A DNA stretch of 64,000 bases from Azovibrio restrictus DSM 23866 (GCF_000429665.1 NZ_AUCH01000020.1:1-64000), one strand, 5' to 3'. Numbered from the stretch's first letter, positions 8,541 to 17,231 are shown. Translations and numbers: made by a program. The notes: generated by a model not told the origin, from the letters alone.

Positions 8541-9314
8541 ATGACTAAATGGCTCAAAAAGCTGCTGACCCGATTCAGCTTCAACTTTCTCAGGTCCCAG
8601 CCCAACCGGTACCACCGGCAGGCCCCCGAGATCGTCCATACCCACGTCCTGCCCTATTCCAGTTATTCCCCATGGATCAATGACCTGGAGTTCCAGGCGG
8701 CCTACGGGATGGTGAAAACCCATACCCTGGTCGATATCTATCGACTCTACGAGCTCTGGTCCCTGGCCCGGCAACTCGACGACCTGAGCGGTGACTTCCT
8801 CGAAGTGGGCGTCTGGCGGGGAGGCTCCGGGTGCCTGCTGGCACTGGCGGGGAAGAACCACTCCCGCCGCACCTTCCTTGCCGACACCTTTGCCGGCGTG
8901 GTCAAAACCGGGGCACGGGATACCGCCTATGTGGGAGGGGAACACGCCGACACGGGGGAAGAAGTGGTGCACGAGCTCCTGCGCCGCTGTGGCGTGGAGG
9001 CGCAGGTGGAAGTGCTCAAAGGCATCTTTCCCGAACAGAACGCCGAACGGCTCGGCCAAAGAAAACTGGCTCTGGTCCACATCGACGTGGATGCCTATGA
9101 ATCCGCCAAGGATGTGTTGAACTGGTCCCTGCCCCGGCTGCAGCGGGGCGGTGTCGTCGTGTTCGACGACTACGGATTCTTCGGCTGCGAAGGGGTGACC
9201 CGGCTGGTCAACGAATTTGTCGCCGAGCAGCGGGGCTTCCGCTTCCTGCACAACCTGAACGGCCATGCCGTTCTGATCAAACTGGAGGAAAGCGATGCAT
9301 GCTCCGCAACCTGA
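8541..9314 (+). CDS. TylF/MycF-family sugar O-methyltransferase
   Basis: 257 residues, matching the TylF/MycF family of SAM- and metal-dependent methyltransferases acting on deoxysugar hydroxyls. The visible blocks are GDFLEVGVWRGGSG (SAM-binding), TFLADTFAG, and HIDVDAYESAKD followed by VVVFDDYG, which hold the acidic metal-binding residues. It is not in a macrolide cluster, so its target here is probably a sugar of the surface glycan or of a nucleotide-sugar intermediate. The 3' end overlaps the next gene by 20 bases, indicating co-translation. The 118-base gap upstream (8422-8540) holds no convincing gene. Confidence 0.85.
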   Translation: MTKWLKKLLTRFSFNFLRSQPNRYHRQAPEIVHTHVLPYSSYSPWINDLEFQAAYGMVKTHTLVDIYRLYELWSLARQLDDLSGDFLEVGVWRGGSGCLLALAGKNHSRRTFLADTFAGVVKTGARDTAYVGGEHADTGEEVVHELLRRCGVEAQVEVLKGIFPEQNAERLGQRKLALVHIDVDAYESAKDVLNWSLPRLQRGGVVVFDDYGFFGCEGVTRLVNEFVAEQRGFRFLHNLNGHAVLIKLEESDACSAT

Positions 9315-10344
9315 CCCCCTGCTGATCTATGGCGCCGGGCTCGCCGGACGCCGCATACGCCGCGCCCTTGCCAAACGGGGCCATGCCGTGCAGGGGTTTC
9401 TCGACCGGGACGCAACCCTGCACGAGGCGGACGGCCTGCCCGTGAGCAGCGCCGGGGCATGGGCCCGGGACAACGATCCGGCCCGGGCCTGCGTGATCCT
9501 GGGGCTGTTCAATCCCCAGGTGGACACCGGGGCCGTCCTGCGGGAACTGCAGGCCCTGGGCTACGGCAAAGTCGTCAACATGGTCGAACTCATGCGCGAC
9601 TATCTGGACGGCGAGATATTCCACTACTGGCTGGTGGACCCGCGCTTCCATGCCCGCCACGGCGACCGGATCACAGCCCTGCGCGCCGGCCTTGCCGATA
9701 GCGCCAGCCAGGCACTGCTGGACCGCATTGTCGAATTCCGTACCAACGGTGACGCCAGCGTGCTTCCCCCTCCGGACCCGCAGCAATATTTCCCCGAGGA
9801 TCTGCCCCGATGGCCGGAAGCGCTGCGTTTCATCGACTGCGGCGGTTACACGGGAGACACGGTCCTGGCCCTGGAAGCAGCGGGCTACCGCTTCGAGGCG
9901 CTGGCCACTTTCGAGCCCAATCTGGCCCAGTACGCGATGCTGACCAGCAACCTGAGGCACATTGCCGGCGCCGCCCACTTTCCCTGCGGGGTCTCCGATT
10001 CAAACCGCCTGGCCGGCTTCGACCCCAGCCTGGGCGCTGGCGGGCACCTGCTCGAGGCGGAAGGCGAGCCGGTCGTCTGCCTGCGCCTGGATGACGCCCT
10101 GCCGGGCTTCGCGCCAAATCTCATCAAGATGGACATCGAAGGCGAGGAGCCAGCCGCCCTGCGTGGAGCCGGGACGCTGATCCAGCAGTTCCGCCCCCAC
10201 CTGGCCATCAGCGTCTATCACCGTCCCGAGCATCTGTGGGAGCTCTACGAGCAGATTCAGGCCCTGGAACTGGGATACCGCTTTCATCTGCGTTGCCACG
10301 CCCGGAACACCTTCGATACGATCCTCTATGCCATTGCAGAATGA
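9295..10344 (+). CDS. FkbM-family methyltransferase with N-terminal Rossmann-like domain
   Basis: 349 residues in two parts. Residues about 8-110 form a nucleotide-binding-like fold starting LIYGAGLAGRRI and GFLDRD. Residues about 175-340 are an FkbM SAM methyltransferase, with FIDCGGYTGDT (SAM motif), TFEPN, and LIKMDIEGEEPAALRGA, the family signature. FkbM enzymes O-methylate sugars or polyketides; here a glycan hydroxyl is the likely acceptor. A similar Rossmann-like domain sits at the C-terminus of the glycosyltransferase at 17354. Start at ATG 9295 with GAGGAA just upstream, inside the previous gene. Confidence 0.88.
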   Translation: MHAPQPDPLLIYGAGLAGRRIRRALAKRGHAVQGFLDRDATLHEADGLPVSSAGAWARDNDPARACVILGLFNPQVDTGAVLRELQALGYGKVVNMVELMRDYLDGEIFHYWLVDPRFHARHGDRITALRAGLADSASQALLDRIVEFRTNGDASVLPPPDPQQYFPEDLPRWPEALRFIDCGGYTGDTVLALEAAGYRFEALATFEPNLAQYAMLTSNLRHIAGAAHFPCGVSDSNRLAGFDPSLGAGGHLLEAEGEPVVCLRLDDALPGFAPNLIKMDIEGEEPAALRGAGTLIQQFRPHLAISVYHRPEHLWELYEQIQALELGYRFHLRCHARNTFDTILYAIAE

Positions 10345-10416
10345 CTGCCCCCATGGCGTCACGCCTCCGCCGGCCGGAGGAAGGAACAGCGCCCCCGCCA
10401 TCCCGGAAGGAATCCC

Positions 10417-11388
10417 ATGTTCGGACTGAACCTGTTCATCGCCGGCATCGAAAAATGCGGCACCACCTCGCTGGCAGACTGGTTTGTCAGCAACCGGCTC
10501 GCCCAGTACCGGGTACCCGGCATCAAGGAGCCCTACTCCTATGCCGTCGGCGACGTCTCGGTGAATCACGGTCTGGCCCCCCCGGGCGTGTTGCTCGACG
10601 CCTCGGTGGGCTATTCCTTCAACCCCAGAGCCATCGCACGGATGCCGGAACACAACACCAAGGTGATCCTGTGCCTGCGCAACCATTTCGAACGCTGTTT
10701 CAGCGCCTACAGCTTCTACAGGACCATCGCCCGACGGGACAAGGCATCTGCCACCCTGCTGGGGACCACCCCCGCCATTGCCGAGTTCAGCGGCCGGGAT
10801 GAAGACGACCCGGAGTTGCTCTTCGAAATCCTCTTTCACATTTTCAAACTGCATTCCCCTGCCAAATCGGAAGGGGTCCTGCGCGGCTACTTCCTGGAGC
10901 AGGCTGACAACATTTCCCGCCAGTCCTTCCGGGAACGGATCGACTACGAAACCGGCTTCTTCCTCAGCCGCCGTTCGTTTCCCTTCTTCAGCATTCTCGG
11001 CAGCGGTTTCTTCACTTACCCCCTGAGAAATCTCCTGACCCGCTACAAGGCCAGCGATATCTGCCTGCTGACCCTGGACCGGCTGGATACGGAAGAGGCG
11101 CGCAGCGAGTTCGTCCGGGATCTGCTGGGCCCCGGCGCGCCGGGCGACAAGCTGCCGCCGGTACCCAGCCTGAACGCCACAGGGGAAATCGCGAACGGGG
11201 AAGAAAGACCCGACTTCCACAGCCGCGAATGGGATTTCCTGCGGGATTACTTCCGCCGGGATCTGGCCGATTTCCGCGCCATTGCCGGGAGTGCCGGTGT
11301 TTCCCTGAAATACGTAAACCCGGACAAACTCGACAAGTACCTGGCCGATGGCAACAGCCAGCCCAACTCGCAACGGCAAAATCCATGA
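10417..11388 (+). CDS. Sulfotransferase (PAPS-dependent), likely glycan sulfation
   Basis: 323 residues of the sulfotransferase fold. The N-terminal PAPS phosphosulfate-binding loop reads GIEKCGTTSL (10-19). The 3'-phosphate-binding motif follows around 88-100 in LRNHFERCFSAY (R-x5-x-x-S-x-Y pattern). FFTYPL and LLTLDRL later match the rest of the fold. The next gene is an APS kinase whose ATG overlaps this stop (ATGA at 11385), giving PAPS synthesis and PAPS use as one translational unit. In a sugar block this points to sulfation of a surface sugar, though a lipid or protein acceptor cannot be excluded. Start ATG 10417 with ribosome binding site GGAAGG. Confidence 0.85.
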   Translation: MFGLNLFIAGIEKCGTTSLADWFVSNRLAQYRVPGIKEPYSYAVGDVSVNHGLAPPGVLLDASVGYSFNPRAIARMPEHNTKVILCLRNHFERCFSAYSFYRTIARRDKASATLLGTTPAIAEFSGRDEDDPELLFEILFHIFKLHSPAKSEGVLRGYFLEQADNISRQSFRERIDYETGFFLSRRSFPFFSILGSGFFTYPLRNLLTRYKASDICLLTLDRLDTEEARSEFVRDLLGPGAPGDKLPPVPSLNATGEIANGEERPDFHSREWDFLRDYFRRDLADFRAIAGSAGVSLKYVNPDKLDKYLADGNSQPNSQRQNP

Positions 11389-11987
11389 AACCACTGATCC
11401 AGGCGGTATCCCACCGATTGAGCAGCGCCGACCGGCAGCGCCACTATGGCCACGCCGGCGCGGTGATCTGGCTGACGGGACTCTCGGCGGCAGGCAAGTC
11501 CACCCTGGCCATGGCCCTGGAGCAAAAGCTCATGGAACTGGGCTATTCCTGCTATGTGCTCGACGGTGACAATGTCCGACACGGCCTGAACTCGGACCTG
11601 GGCTTTTCGCCCGAAGCGCGCACCGAAAACATCCGGCGCGTGGGCGAGGTGGCAGCCCTCTTTGCCGATGCGGGACTCTTGTGCATCTGCGCCTTCATTT
11701 CCCCCTACAAGGCGGACCGCCAGAAAGCCAGACAGGCCTGCCGGCATGCCTTCCACGAAGTACACGTGGATGCCGACCTGGCCACCTGCACCGCCCGCGA
11801 CCCCAAGGGGCTGTATCAAAAGGCCAATGCAGGGGTCCTGAACAACATGACCGGTCTTTCCGCCCCCTATGAACCACCGGAAACCTGCGAGCTGACGATA
11901 GACACCCGGCAGGACTCCGTCTCCCAGAGCCTGACCAAGCTGCTTGATTATGTTCTGCACAACATCCCGTTAATGCCGAGAGCCTGA
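11385..11987 (+). CDS. cysC: Adenylylsulfate (APS) kinase
   Basis: Phosphorylates APS with ATP to give PAPS, the sulfate donor. 200 residues, a stand-alone kinase of usual length. The Walker A loop GLSAAGKST is at 32-40. DGDNVRHGL and DLGFSPEARTENIRR, the APS-binding segment, follow, then FISPYKADRQKAR and DPKGLYQKA. It is not linked to cysD, cysN, cysH or other assimilation genes but to a sulfotransferase, overlapping it by ATGA. This indicates a dedicated role in sulfation rather than cysteine synthesis. The APS itself must come from an ATP sulfurylase encoded elsewhere. Confidence 0.95.
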   Translation: MKPLIQAVSHRLSSADRQRHYGHAGAVIWLTGLSAAGKSTLAMALEQKLMELGYSCYVLDGDNVRHGLNSDLGFSPEARTENIRRVGEVAALFADAGLLCICAFISPYKADRQKARQACRHAFHEVHVDADLATCTARDPKGLYQKANAGVLNNMTGLSAPYEPPETCELTIDTRQDSVSQSLTKLLDYVLHNIPLMPRA

Positions 11988-12022
11988 GCCCCATGCAAGG
12001 AATCTCCCCGACGGAAGCCGCC

Positions 12023-12895
12023 ATGCCCCTCACGCCAGAACCGCGCGACCTGATCGCCCGCCGCTGCATCTGCTGCAACAGCCAGAATCTGGCGAAAGCG
12101 CCAGCCGTGCTGATGCCCTTCGTGGCCTACCGGGTATTCGGCCACGAACCCCTTGAGATACTGCCCGAATGGGGGTTCCGGGACCTGCGCCCGGGGATGG
12201 CCTACACCCTGTGCAATTCCCTGCAGTGCCGGGAATGCGGCCTGCTTTTTCTCGACTACCGTTTCACCGATGCCCAGATGGCTGCCCTCTACACCGGCTA
12301 CCGGGACGAACGCTACACCCGGGAACGGGACCGCTTCGAGCCTGGCTATGGGGCCACGGCTGCCCGCGGCTTCGAGAACCGGGCGGCCTACATCGCCAAG
12401 GTGGAACAATGGCTTGCACCACATCTGCCGGCACAACCCGCCGTGCTCGACTGGGGCGGGGGCAATGGCATCAACACCCCCTTCCTCGGACAAAGCCCCA
12501 CCCTGCACATCCACGACATCTCCGCCGTGCCCTGCGTTCCCGGAGCGGAGCCGGCCAACCCGGCAGACTTCGGACACCGGCATTACGACCTGGTGGCATG
12601 CAGCCAGGTGCTGGAACATGTGCCCTACCCCCTCGAACTCATTGAGGCCATGCTCCCCAGCCTGGGCGCGGAAACCCTGCTGTATCTGGAAGTTCCCCAT
12701 GAAGCCCTGATGCGCGAGTTCCCCCATAGCCGCGAACTGGCGGCACGCAAACATCACTGGCACGAGCACATCAACTTCTTCAGCTCCGACGCCCTGATCT
12801 GCCTGCTGGAACGGGCCGGCCTGCGCTGCATTGACCGCCATACCCTGAGCGTCGGCCCCAAGGAAATCATGGGCTTGCTGGCCCGGCGCCCTTGA
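12023..12895 (+). CDS. Class I SAM-dependent methyltransferase with N-terminal cysteine motif
   Basis: About 290 residues. An N-terminal zinc-ribbon-like pattern CICCNSQN and later CRECGLLF resembles the Cys-containing N-terminal domain of sugar C-methyltransferases (NovU/TylC3 type). The SAM-binding motif is AVLDWGGGNG, a variant of the usual DxGxGxG, followed by YDLVACSQVLEHVPYP. The C-terminal half has a His-rich HHWHEHINFF segment. A role in C- or O-methylation of a nucleotide sugar fits the block. The start at 12023 is preferred because GGAAG lies five bases upstream; ATG 11993 is in frame but has no ribosome binding site. A perfect 40-bp palindrome follows the stop. Confidence 0.82.
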   Translation: MPLTPEPRDLIARRCICCNSQNLAKAPAVLMPFVAYRVFGHEPLEILPEWGFRDLRPGMAYTLCNSLQCRECGLLFLDYRFTDAQMAALYTGYRDERYTRERDRFEPGYGATAARGFENRAAYIAKVEQWLAPHLPAQPAVLDWGGGNGINTPFLGQSPTLHIHDISAVPCVPGAEPANPADFGHRHYDLVACSQVLEHVPYPLELIEAMLPSLGAETLLYLEVPHEALMREFPHSRELAARKHHWHEHINFFSSDALICLLERAGLRCIDRHTLSVGPKEIMGLLARRP

Positions 12896-12899
12896 CGCC

Positions 12900-12939
12900 C
12901 CCGCCCCCGATCCGCTGCCGGCAGCGGATCGGGGGCGGG
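12900..12939. repeat. Perfect 40-bp palindrome, probable terminator without a T tract
   Basis: Arms of 20 bp, left arm 12900-12919 and right arm 12920-12939, are exact reverse complements with no loop bases and are very G+C rich. It starts five bases after the methyltransferase stop. The following bases are CGAGAAGACC, so a run of T is missing. It may be a rho-independent-like hairpin, an mRNA 3' stabiliser or a protein site. Confidence 0.6.
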
Positions 12940-13016
12940 CGAGAAGACCTTCGCTGCTAAACCCTGGCGGTTTTCAGCCGAAATCCCTATTAACAGACCA
13001 ACAAACCGATAACTAC

Positions 13017-14825
13017 ATGAGACTTTCCGAACGCATTGCCGACTGGCTGGCAGAACAAGGCATAGAGCAGGTTTTCACTGTCACCGGTGGTGGTGCCATG
13101 TATCTGAACCAGGCCCTCGGCAGCCATCCCCGGTTGCGCTGCACCTTCATGCACCATGAGCAGGCCTGCGCCATGGCGGCCGAAGGCTACGCCCGCATAT
13201 CCGGCAAACCGGCAGTCGTCATGGTTACCACCGGACCGGGGGGTATCAACGCCCTGAACGGGGTATTCGGCGCCTTCACCGACTCGATTCCCATGCTCGT
13301 CCTGAGCGGCCAGGTGAAACGCGAAACCTGCCTTGACTACACGCCCGTGCCCGGCCTGCGCCAGTTGGGGGACCAGGAAGGTCCGATCATCGCGATGGCC
13401 AGACCCGTCACCAAATTCGCCGCCAGCGTAGACAGCCCGGCTGCCCTGGCCCGGCTCCTCCCCGAAGCCTTGCACCAGGCCACCAGCGGGCGCCCCGGCC
13501 CCGCCTGGCTGGATATTCCCATCGACGTCCAGGCTGCGGAGTGCCCTCCCCTGCCGGCCCCGGAGCCCCCCTCCCGCCCGGCCCCGGGAGCCCTGGCCGC
13601 AGACTGCGAGCGTATCCGCACCCTGCTTTGCCAGGCCCATCGACCGCTCATCCTCGCCGGTACCGGAGTACGGCTGGCCGGGGCCGGTGCAGCCCTGCTG
13701 GAGTTTGCCGAACAGCATGGGATTCCTGTGGCCACGGCCTGGACCCACGACCTGATCGCCAGCGACCACCCGCTCTTTGCCGGGCGCCCTGGCACCATCG
13801 GCACCCGGGCCGGCAATTTCTGCACCCAGAATGCCGACCTGGTGCTGGTGCTGGGCTCCCGCCTCAATATCCGCCAGGTCAGTTACAACTGGAGCAGTTT
13901 CGCCAGGAATGCCCAGATCATCCAGGTGGACATCGATCCCGCCGAGCTGGAGAAACCCCTGGTACAAGCCGGATTGCGCATCCGCGCCGACGCAGCGGAT
14001 TTCCTCGGTGCCCTGAAGCAGGCCTGCGCCAGCTCCCCCCTGCCGGACTACACCCCCTGGGCCGACTGGTGCCGCTCCATCCGCGCCCGGTATCCGGTCT
14101 TCACCCCCCCGACCCCAGGTACGGAAATCCATCCCTACGCCCTGGTGGATCGTGTTTTCAGCCAGCTGCGGGACGACGACGTGATCGTCTGCGGCAACGC
14201 TTCGGCCTGCATCCTGCCTTTCCAGATCGGCAGTTTGCGGCCGGGGCAGAGGATGTTCAGCAACTCCGGCTCGGCTTCCATGGGCCATGACCTGCCTGCA
14301 GCCATTGGCGCTGCACTGGCGGCCGGGACACGCCGGGTGGTGTGCTTTGCAGGAGACGGCAGCCTGCAGATGAACATCCAGGAACTGCAGACCCTGAAGA
14401 CCCTGGGGCTGAAACTGCTCATTGTGCTCATCGACAATGGCGGCTACCTTTCCATCCGCCAGACCCACGAGAACTTCTTTGGCCGCATCATCGGGGCCAC
14501 CCCCGCATCCGGGGTCGAATTCCCGGATTTTGCCCGTGTAGCCACGGCCTATGGCCTGCCGGCGGTCACCCTGGCATCCCCCGCCGATCTGCCTGCCCTG
14601 GACCAGGCGCTGGCCCAGGACGGCCCCCTCCTGATTGCCGCCCACGTGGCCCCGGGCGTGGGTTTCGAGCCCCGCATCAAGTCCCGGGCCACTGCCGATG
14701 GTGGATTTGCCACCCCGGAGCTGGACGACATGTTCCCCTTCCTTCCACAATCCGAACTGGAGGCGGTGCGCCTGGAAGCAGCGCAGATCAAGGCCACGGT
14801 GAGCGCAGAGGGGGCTTCCGCATGA
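13017..14825 (+). CDS. Thiamine-diphosphate enzyme, acetolactate-synthase-like (possible YerE-type)
   Basis: 602 residues with the three-domain layout of the acetolactate synthase/pyruvate decarboxylase family. The N-terminal domain has VTGGGAMYLN, the catalytic Glu (Glu48 in MHHEQACAMAAEGYAR) and TTGPGGINAL. A central domain spans about 190-340. The C-terminal ThDP-binding domain has GDGS at 446-449 and an Asp-Asn at 473-474. Housekeeping IlvB would sit beside ilvN and ilvC, which are absent. In a cluster with RfbF and RfbH the informative precedent is YerE, which transfers a two-carbon unit from pyruvate to CDP-3,6-dideoxy-4-ketohexose in yersiniose synthesis. That role is inference. The 121-base upstream gap holds the palindrome; no strong ribosome binding site. 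Confidence 0.85.
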   Translation: MRLSERIADWLAEQGIEQVFTVTGGGAMYLNQALGSHPRLRCTFMHHEQACAMAAEGYARISGKPAVVMVTTGPGGINALNGVFGAFTDSIPMLVLSGQVKRETCLDYTPVPGLRQLGDQEGPIIAMARPVTKFAASVDSPAALARLLPEALHQATSGRPGPAWLDIPIDVQAAECPPLPAPEPPSRPAPGALAADCERIRTLLCQAHRPLILAGTGVRLAGAGAALLEFAEQHGIPVATAWTHDLIASDHPLFAGRPGTIGTRAGNFCTQNADLVLVLGSRLNIRQVSYNWSSFARNAQIIQVDIDPAELEKPLVQAGLRIRADAADFLGALKQACASSPLPDYTPWADWCRSIRARYPVFTPPTPGTEIHPYALVDRVFSQLRDDDVIVCGNASACILPFQIGSLRPGQRMFSNSGSASMGHDLPAAIGAALAAGTRRVVCFAGDGSLQMNIQELQTLKTLGLKLLIVLIDNGGYLSIRQTHENFFGRIIGATPASGVEFPDFARVATAYGLPAVTLASPADLPALDQALAQDGPLLIAAHVAPGVGFEPRIKSRATADGGFATPELDDMFPFLPQSELEAVRLEAAQIKATVSAEGASA

Positions 14826-15067
14826 ACGGGCCGGCCCATGCCTGCCCCGCTCCGGGCTCCCGACACCAGGCCAGGCGCGATGCTACGCGCCGCCATCATG
14901 GCCATAGCCATGTACCATTCCGGCCTTGCTCCATCAACAAGCTGCGGGATATGGAAACGATGCCGCCCTTCTGCCTAACCCGACCGGGTACCAGCATGGG
15001 TCGGAATAGCCAGGGGGCTTACGCCATTCCGGAAGTTCAACTTCGCCGCAAGCTGGCGTCTGTCTGA
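14822..15067 (+). CDS. Doubtful small ORF (81 aa) in the gap before the neuB-like gene
   Basis: A frame starting MNGPAHACPAP has its ATG overlapping the stop of the preceding ThDP enzyme (ATGA) and fills most of the 253-base gap. The translation is rich in Arg, His and Pro, shows no domain, and changes character along its length. It may be a chance frame or the remains of a decayed gene. I see no RNA gene or strong hairpin in this gap. Confidence 0.15.
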   Translation: MNGPAHACPAPGSRHQARRDATRRHHGHSHVPFRPCSINKLRDMETMPPFCLTRPGTSMGRNSQGAYAIPEVQLRRKLASV

Positions 15068-15078
15068 AGAAACCACAT

Positions 15079-16188
15079 ATGAATTCCTCACTGAAAAAAC
15101 GCAACGAGATTTTCGAGAACCTGTTCGTGCTTGAACTGGCCAACAACCACTGGGGCAGCCTGGAGCGGGGGTTGAAGATCATTCACGACCACGGCACCGT
15201 GATCCGCTATAACAACGTCAAGGCGGCCATCAAGCTCCAGTTCCGTGATGTGAACGAGTTCGTCCACAAGGATTTCAAGGGCAACCAGGACATCCGCTAC
15301 ATCAAGAAGACCGAGGACACCCGCCTCTCCAAGGCCGACTTTGCCCGCATGGTGGAAGAAATCCGCCGCTTGTCCATCATCCCCATGGCCACCCCCTTCG
15401 ATGAATACTCGGTCGATCTCTGCGTCGAGTTCGGCATGCCCATCATCAAGATCGCCAGCTCCGACGTGGCCGACTGGCCCTTGATCGAGAAAATTGCCTC
15501 GAAGAAGCTGCCGGTCATCGTTTCCTCCGGCGGCGCCTCGGAAAAGAACCTGGACGACATCGTGGCCTTCTTCGAGAAACGCAACATTCCCCTGGCCCTG
15601 AACCACTGTGTCTCACTCTACCCATCCGAAGACGATGATCTGGAAATGAACCAGATCGACTATCTCCGGCAACGCTACCCGGACCATGTGATCGGCTTCT
15701 CCACCCACGAATACCGCTCCTGGGATGCCTCCATGTACATCAGCTACGCCAAGGGAGCCCGCACCTGGGAACGGCACATCGACATCGACTACCAGGGGGT
15801 TCCGGTATCCCCCTACTGCTCCCTGCCGGAACAGGTCGACACCTGGTTCAAGGCCTACCACAAGGCCCGGGCCATGTGCGGCGGCAGCGATTCCGGCCGG
15901 CGCATCTGTTCTACCAAGGAAATCACCTATCTGGATGCCCTGGTCCGGGGGGTCTATGCCAAACGCGAACTGCCGGCTGGATACGTCCTCTCCAATGAAA
16001 CATTCGAACGGGACTTCTATCTGGCCGTTCCCCTGCAGAAAGGGCAGCTGTCCTGCCGCGAAGTCATGAACGGGGAACGCCTGACCGTCAGCCTCCAGGC
16101 CGATCAGGCCCTGACCATTCACCACATCGATGGCCCTTACGCGGAAAACCCGGCCTTGCGCAAACTCATCGAAGACCGGGGCGCATGA
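15079..16188 (+). CDS. NeuB-family (N-acetylneuraminate synthase-like) protein with SAF domain
   Basis: 369 residues. The N-terminal TIM-barrel portion has ELANNHWGSLERG (compare the E-x-x-x-N-H start of NeuB), ATPFDEYSVDL, IKIASSDVADWPLI, VIVSSGGAS and GFSTHEY, all family landmarks. The C-terminal portion (about 290-369: VYAKRELPAGYVLSNE onward) is a SAF or antifreeze-like domain. NeuB enzymes condense phosphoenolpyruvate with an amino- or deoxyaldose to make nonulosonic acids. No CMP-sugar synthetase (NeuA), NeuC or Pse/Leg gene is present in the window, so the substrate is unknown and the product may not be sialic acid. Start ATG 15079 with a GAAGAAA-type site upstream. Confidence 0.85.
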   Translation: MNSSLKKRNEIFENLFVLELANNHWGSLERGLKIIHDHGTVIRYNNVKAAIKLQFRDVNEFVHKDFKGNQDIRYIKKTEDTRLSKADFARMVEEIRRLSIIPMATPFDEYSVDLCVEFGMPIIKIASSDVADWPLIEKIASKKLPVIVSSGGASEKNLDDIVAFFEKRNIPLALNHCVSLYPSEDDDLEMNQIDYLRQRYPDHVIGFSTHEYRSWDASMYISYAKGARTWERHIDIDYQGVPVSPYCSLPEQVDTWFKAYHKARAMCGGSDSGRRICSTKEITYLDALVRGVYAKRELPAGYVLSNETFERDFYLAVPLQKGQLSCREVMNGERLTVSLQADQALTIHHIDGPYAENPALRKLIEDRGA

Positions 16189-16310
16189 ATGTCCGACACG
16201 CCGATGGCCATGCACCGGGGGCAGGACGACTGCGCCCCGGGATAAACTGCATGGCGGCAGCGGCCCAGCCAACCCCTTGAACCCGCACCATAACCCCCTA
16301 GAGATTGCCC

Positions 16311-17231
16311 ATGCGCAGACAAATCGATTACCTGTACCCCATGCTCAGTCATCCGCTGCAAAACACGGCCGGTGAACACGGGATCGAGATCAGGAGCACT
16401 GGGCATTACCTGGATTTCATCAAGAAGGATCCGGACAGGATAGTCCGGCTGGCCATCCAGCACTGGGCCTACATCAACGCCATCATCACCTCCTTCGATT
16501 ATTACTTCAGCGCCGTGGAACCCCTGGACTGGCACGGCTATGCCCTGGTGGACTATTCCCTGCCCCGCCACCACCAGGTGGTGGGCTTCGACCTGATGCC
16601 GGTCAAGTTCACCTCCCTGGCCGAACCCATGGTCACCAGCCTGCAGTATCAGGATTTTGCCAACCTGCAGACCGGGGATACGGTGTTCGACCTGGGGGCA
16701 TACTCCGGCCTCACCAGCATCCTGTTCAAGGAGAAGGTTGGCCGCCCAGGCCATGTGATTGCCATTGATGCAGACACCCGGAACATCGAGACGATAAGAG
16801 AGAATCTCGCCCTCTACAGGAAACTGACGGATCAGGAAATTTCCCTCGTGCACGGGGCCATGTGGAACCATTGTGAGGGACTGGATTTTTCCAGTGATGG
16901 GAACATGGGCGCCTCCGCCACCGAAATCATCGGCACTGAGCGCGGCTCCCGGGCGCTGGTCAGGTCTTACACCCTGAGCAAACTGGCCGATGACTTCGGT
17001 GTATCCCGGGTCGACTTCGTCAAATGCGACATTGAAGGCGCGGAAGCCCTGATCTTCGATGACGACAGCTTCTTCCGGAGATTCCGGCCCAGGATCATCA
17101 TCGAAACCCATCTGGTAAACGGCGTGCTGACGAACCGCCAGTGCATTGACGCCCTCAGCCGCCATGGATACCGGTGCGAGCCCATCGAGCAACTGGGTGT
17201 CACCCTGCCCCTACTGGCCTGTGCGCCATGA
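16311..17231 (+). CDS. FkbM-family methyltransferase
   Basis: 306 residues. The SAM-binding block is DTVFDLGAYSGLTS, followed by GHVIAIDAD, SLVHGAMWNH and the FkbM signature VDFVKCDIEGAEALIFDD. The C-terminal segment ends RPRIIIETHLVNG. It is a second FkbM protein in the block (the other is at 9295) but lacks the N-terminal Rossmann-like domain; its first 100 residues are different and unassigned. A role in O-methylation of a glycan residue is likely. The ATG at 16311 is preferred over a TTG six bases upstream. A short gap on each side (122 and 122 bases) holds no convincing gene. Confidence 0.85.
   Translation: MRRQIDYLYPMLSHPLQNTAGEHGIEIRSTGHYLDFIKKDPDRIVRLAIQHWAYINAIITSFDYYFSAVEPLDWHGYALVDYSLPRHHQVVGFDLMPVKFTSLAEPMVTSLQYQDFANLQTGDTVFDLGAYSGLTSILFKEKVGRPGHVIAIDADTRNIETIRENLALYRKLTDQEISLVHGAMWNHCEGLDFSSDGNMGASATEIIGTERGSRALVRSYTLSKLADDFGVSRVDFVKCDIEGAEALIFDDDSFFRRFRPRIIIETHLVNGVLTNRQCIDALSRHGYRCEPIEQLGVTLPLLACAP

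Noticed and set aside
13017..14825. Housekeeping acetolactate synthase IlvB
   Set aside because: No ilvN or ilvC beside it and it sits inside a sugar-nucleotide block; a specialised role is more likely, though not proven.
16186..16281. 31-codon frame overlapping the neuB-like stop
   Set aside because: Very short, no ribosome binding site, low-complexity translation; a chance ATGA is likely.
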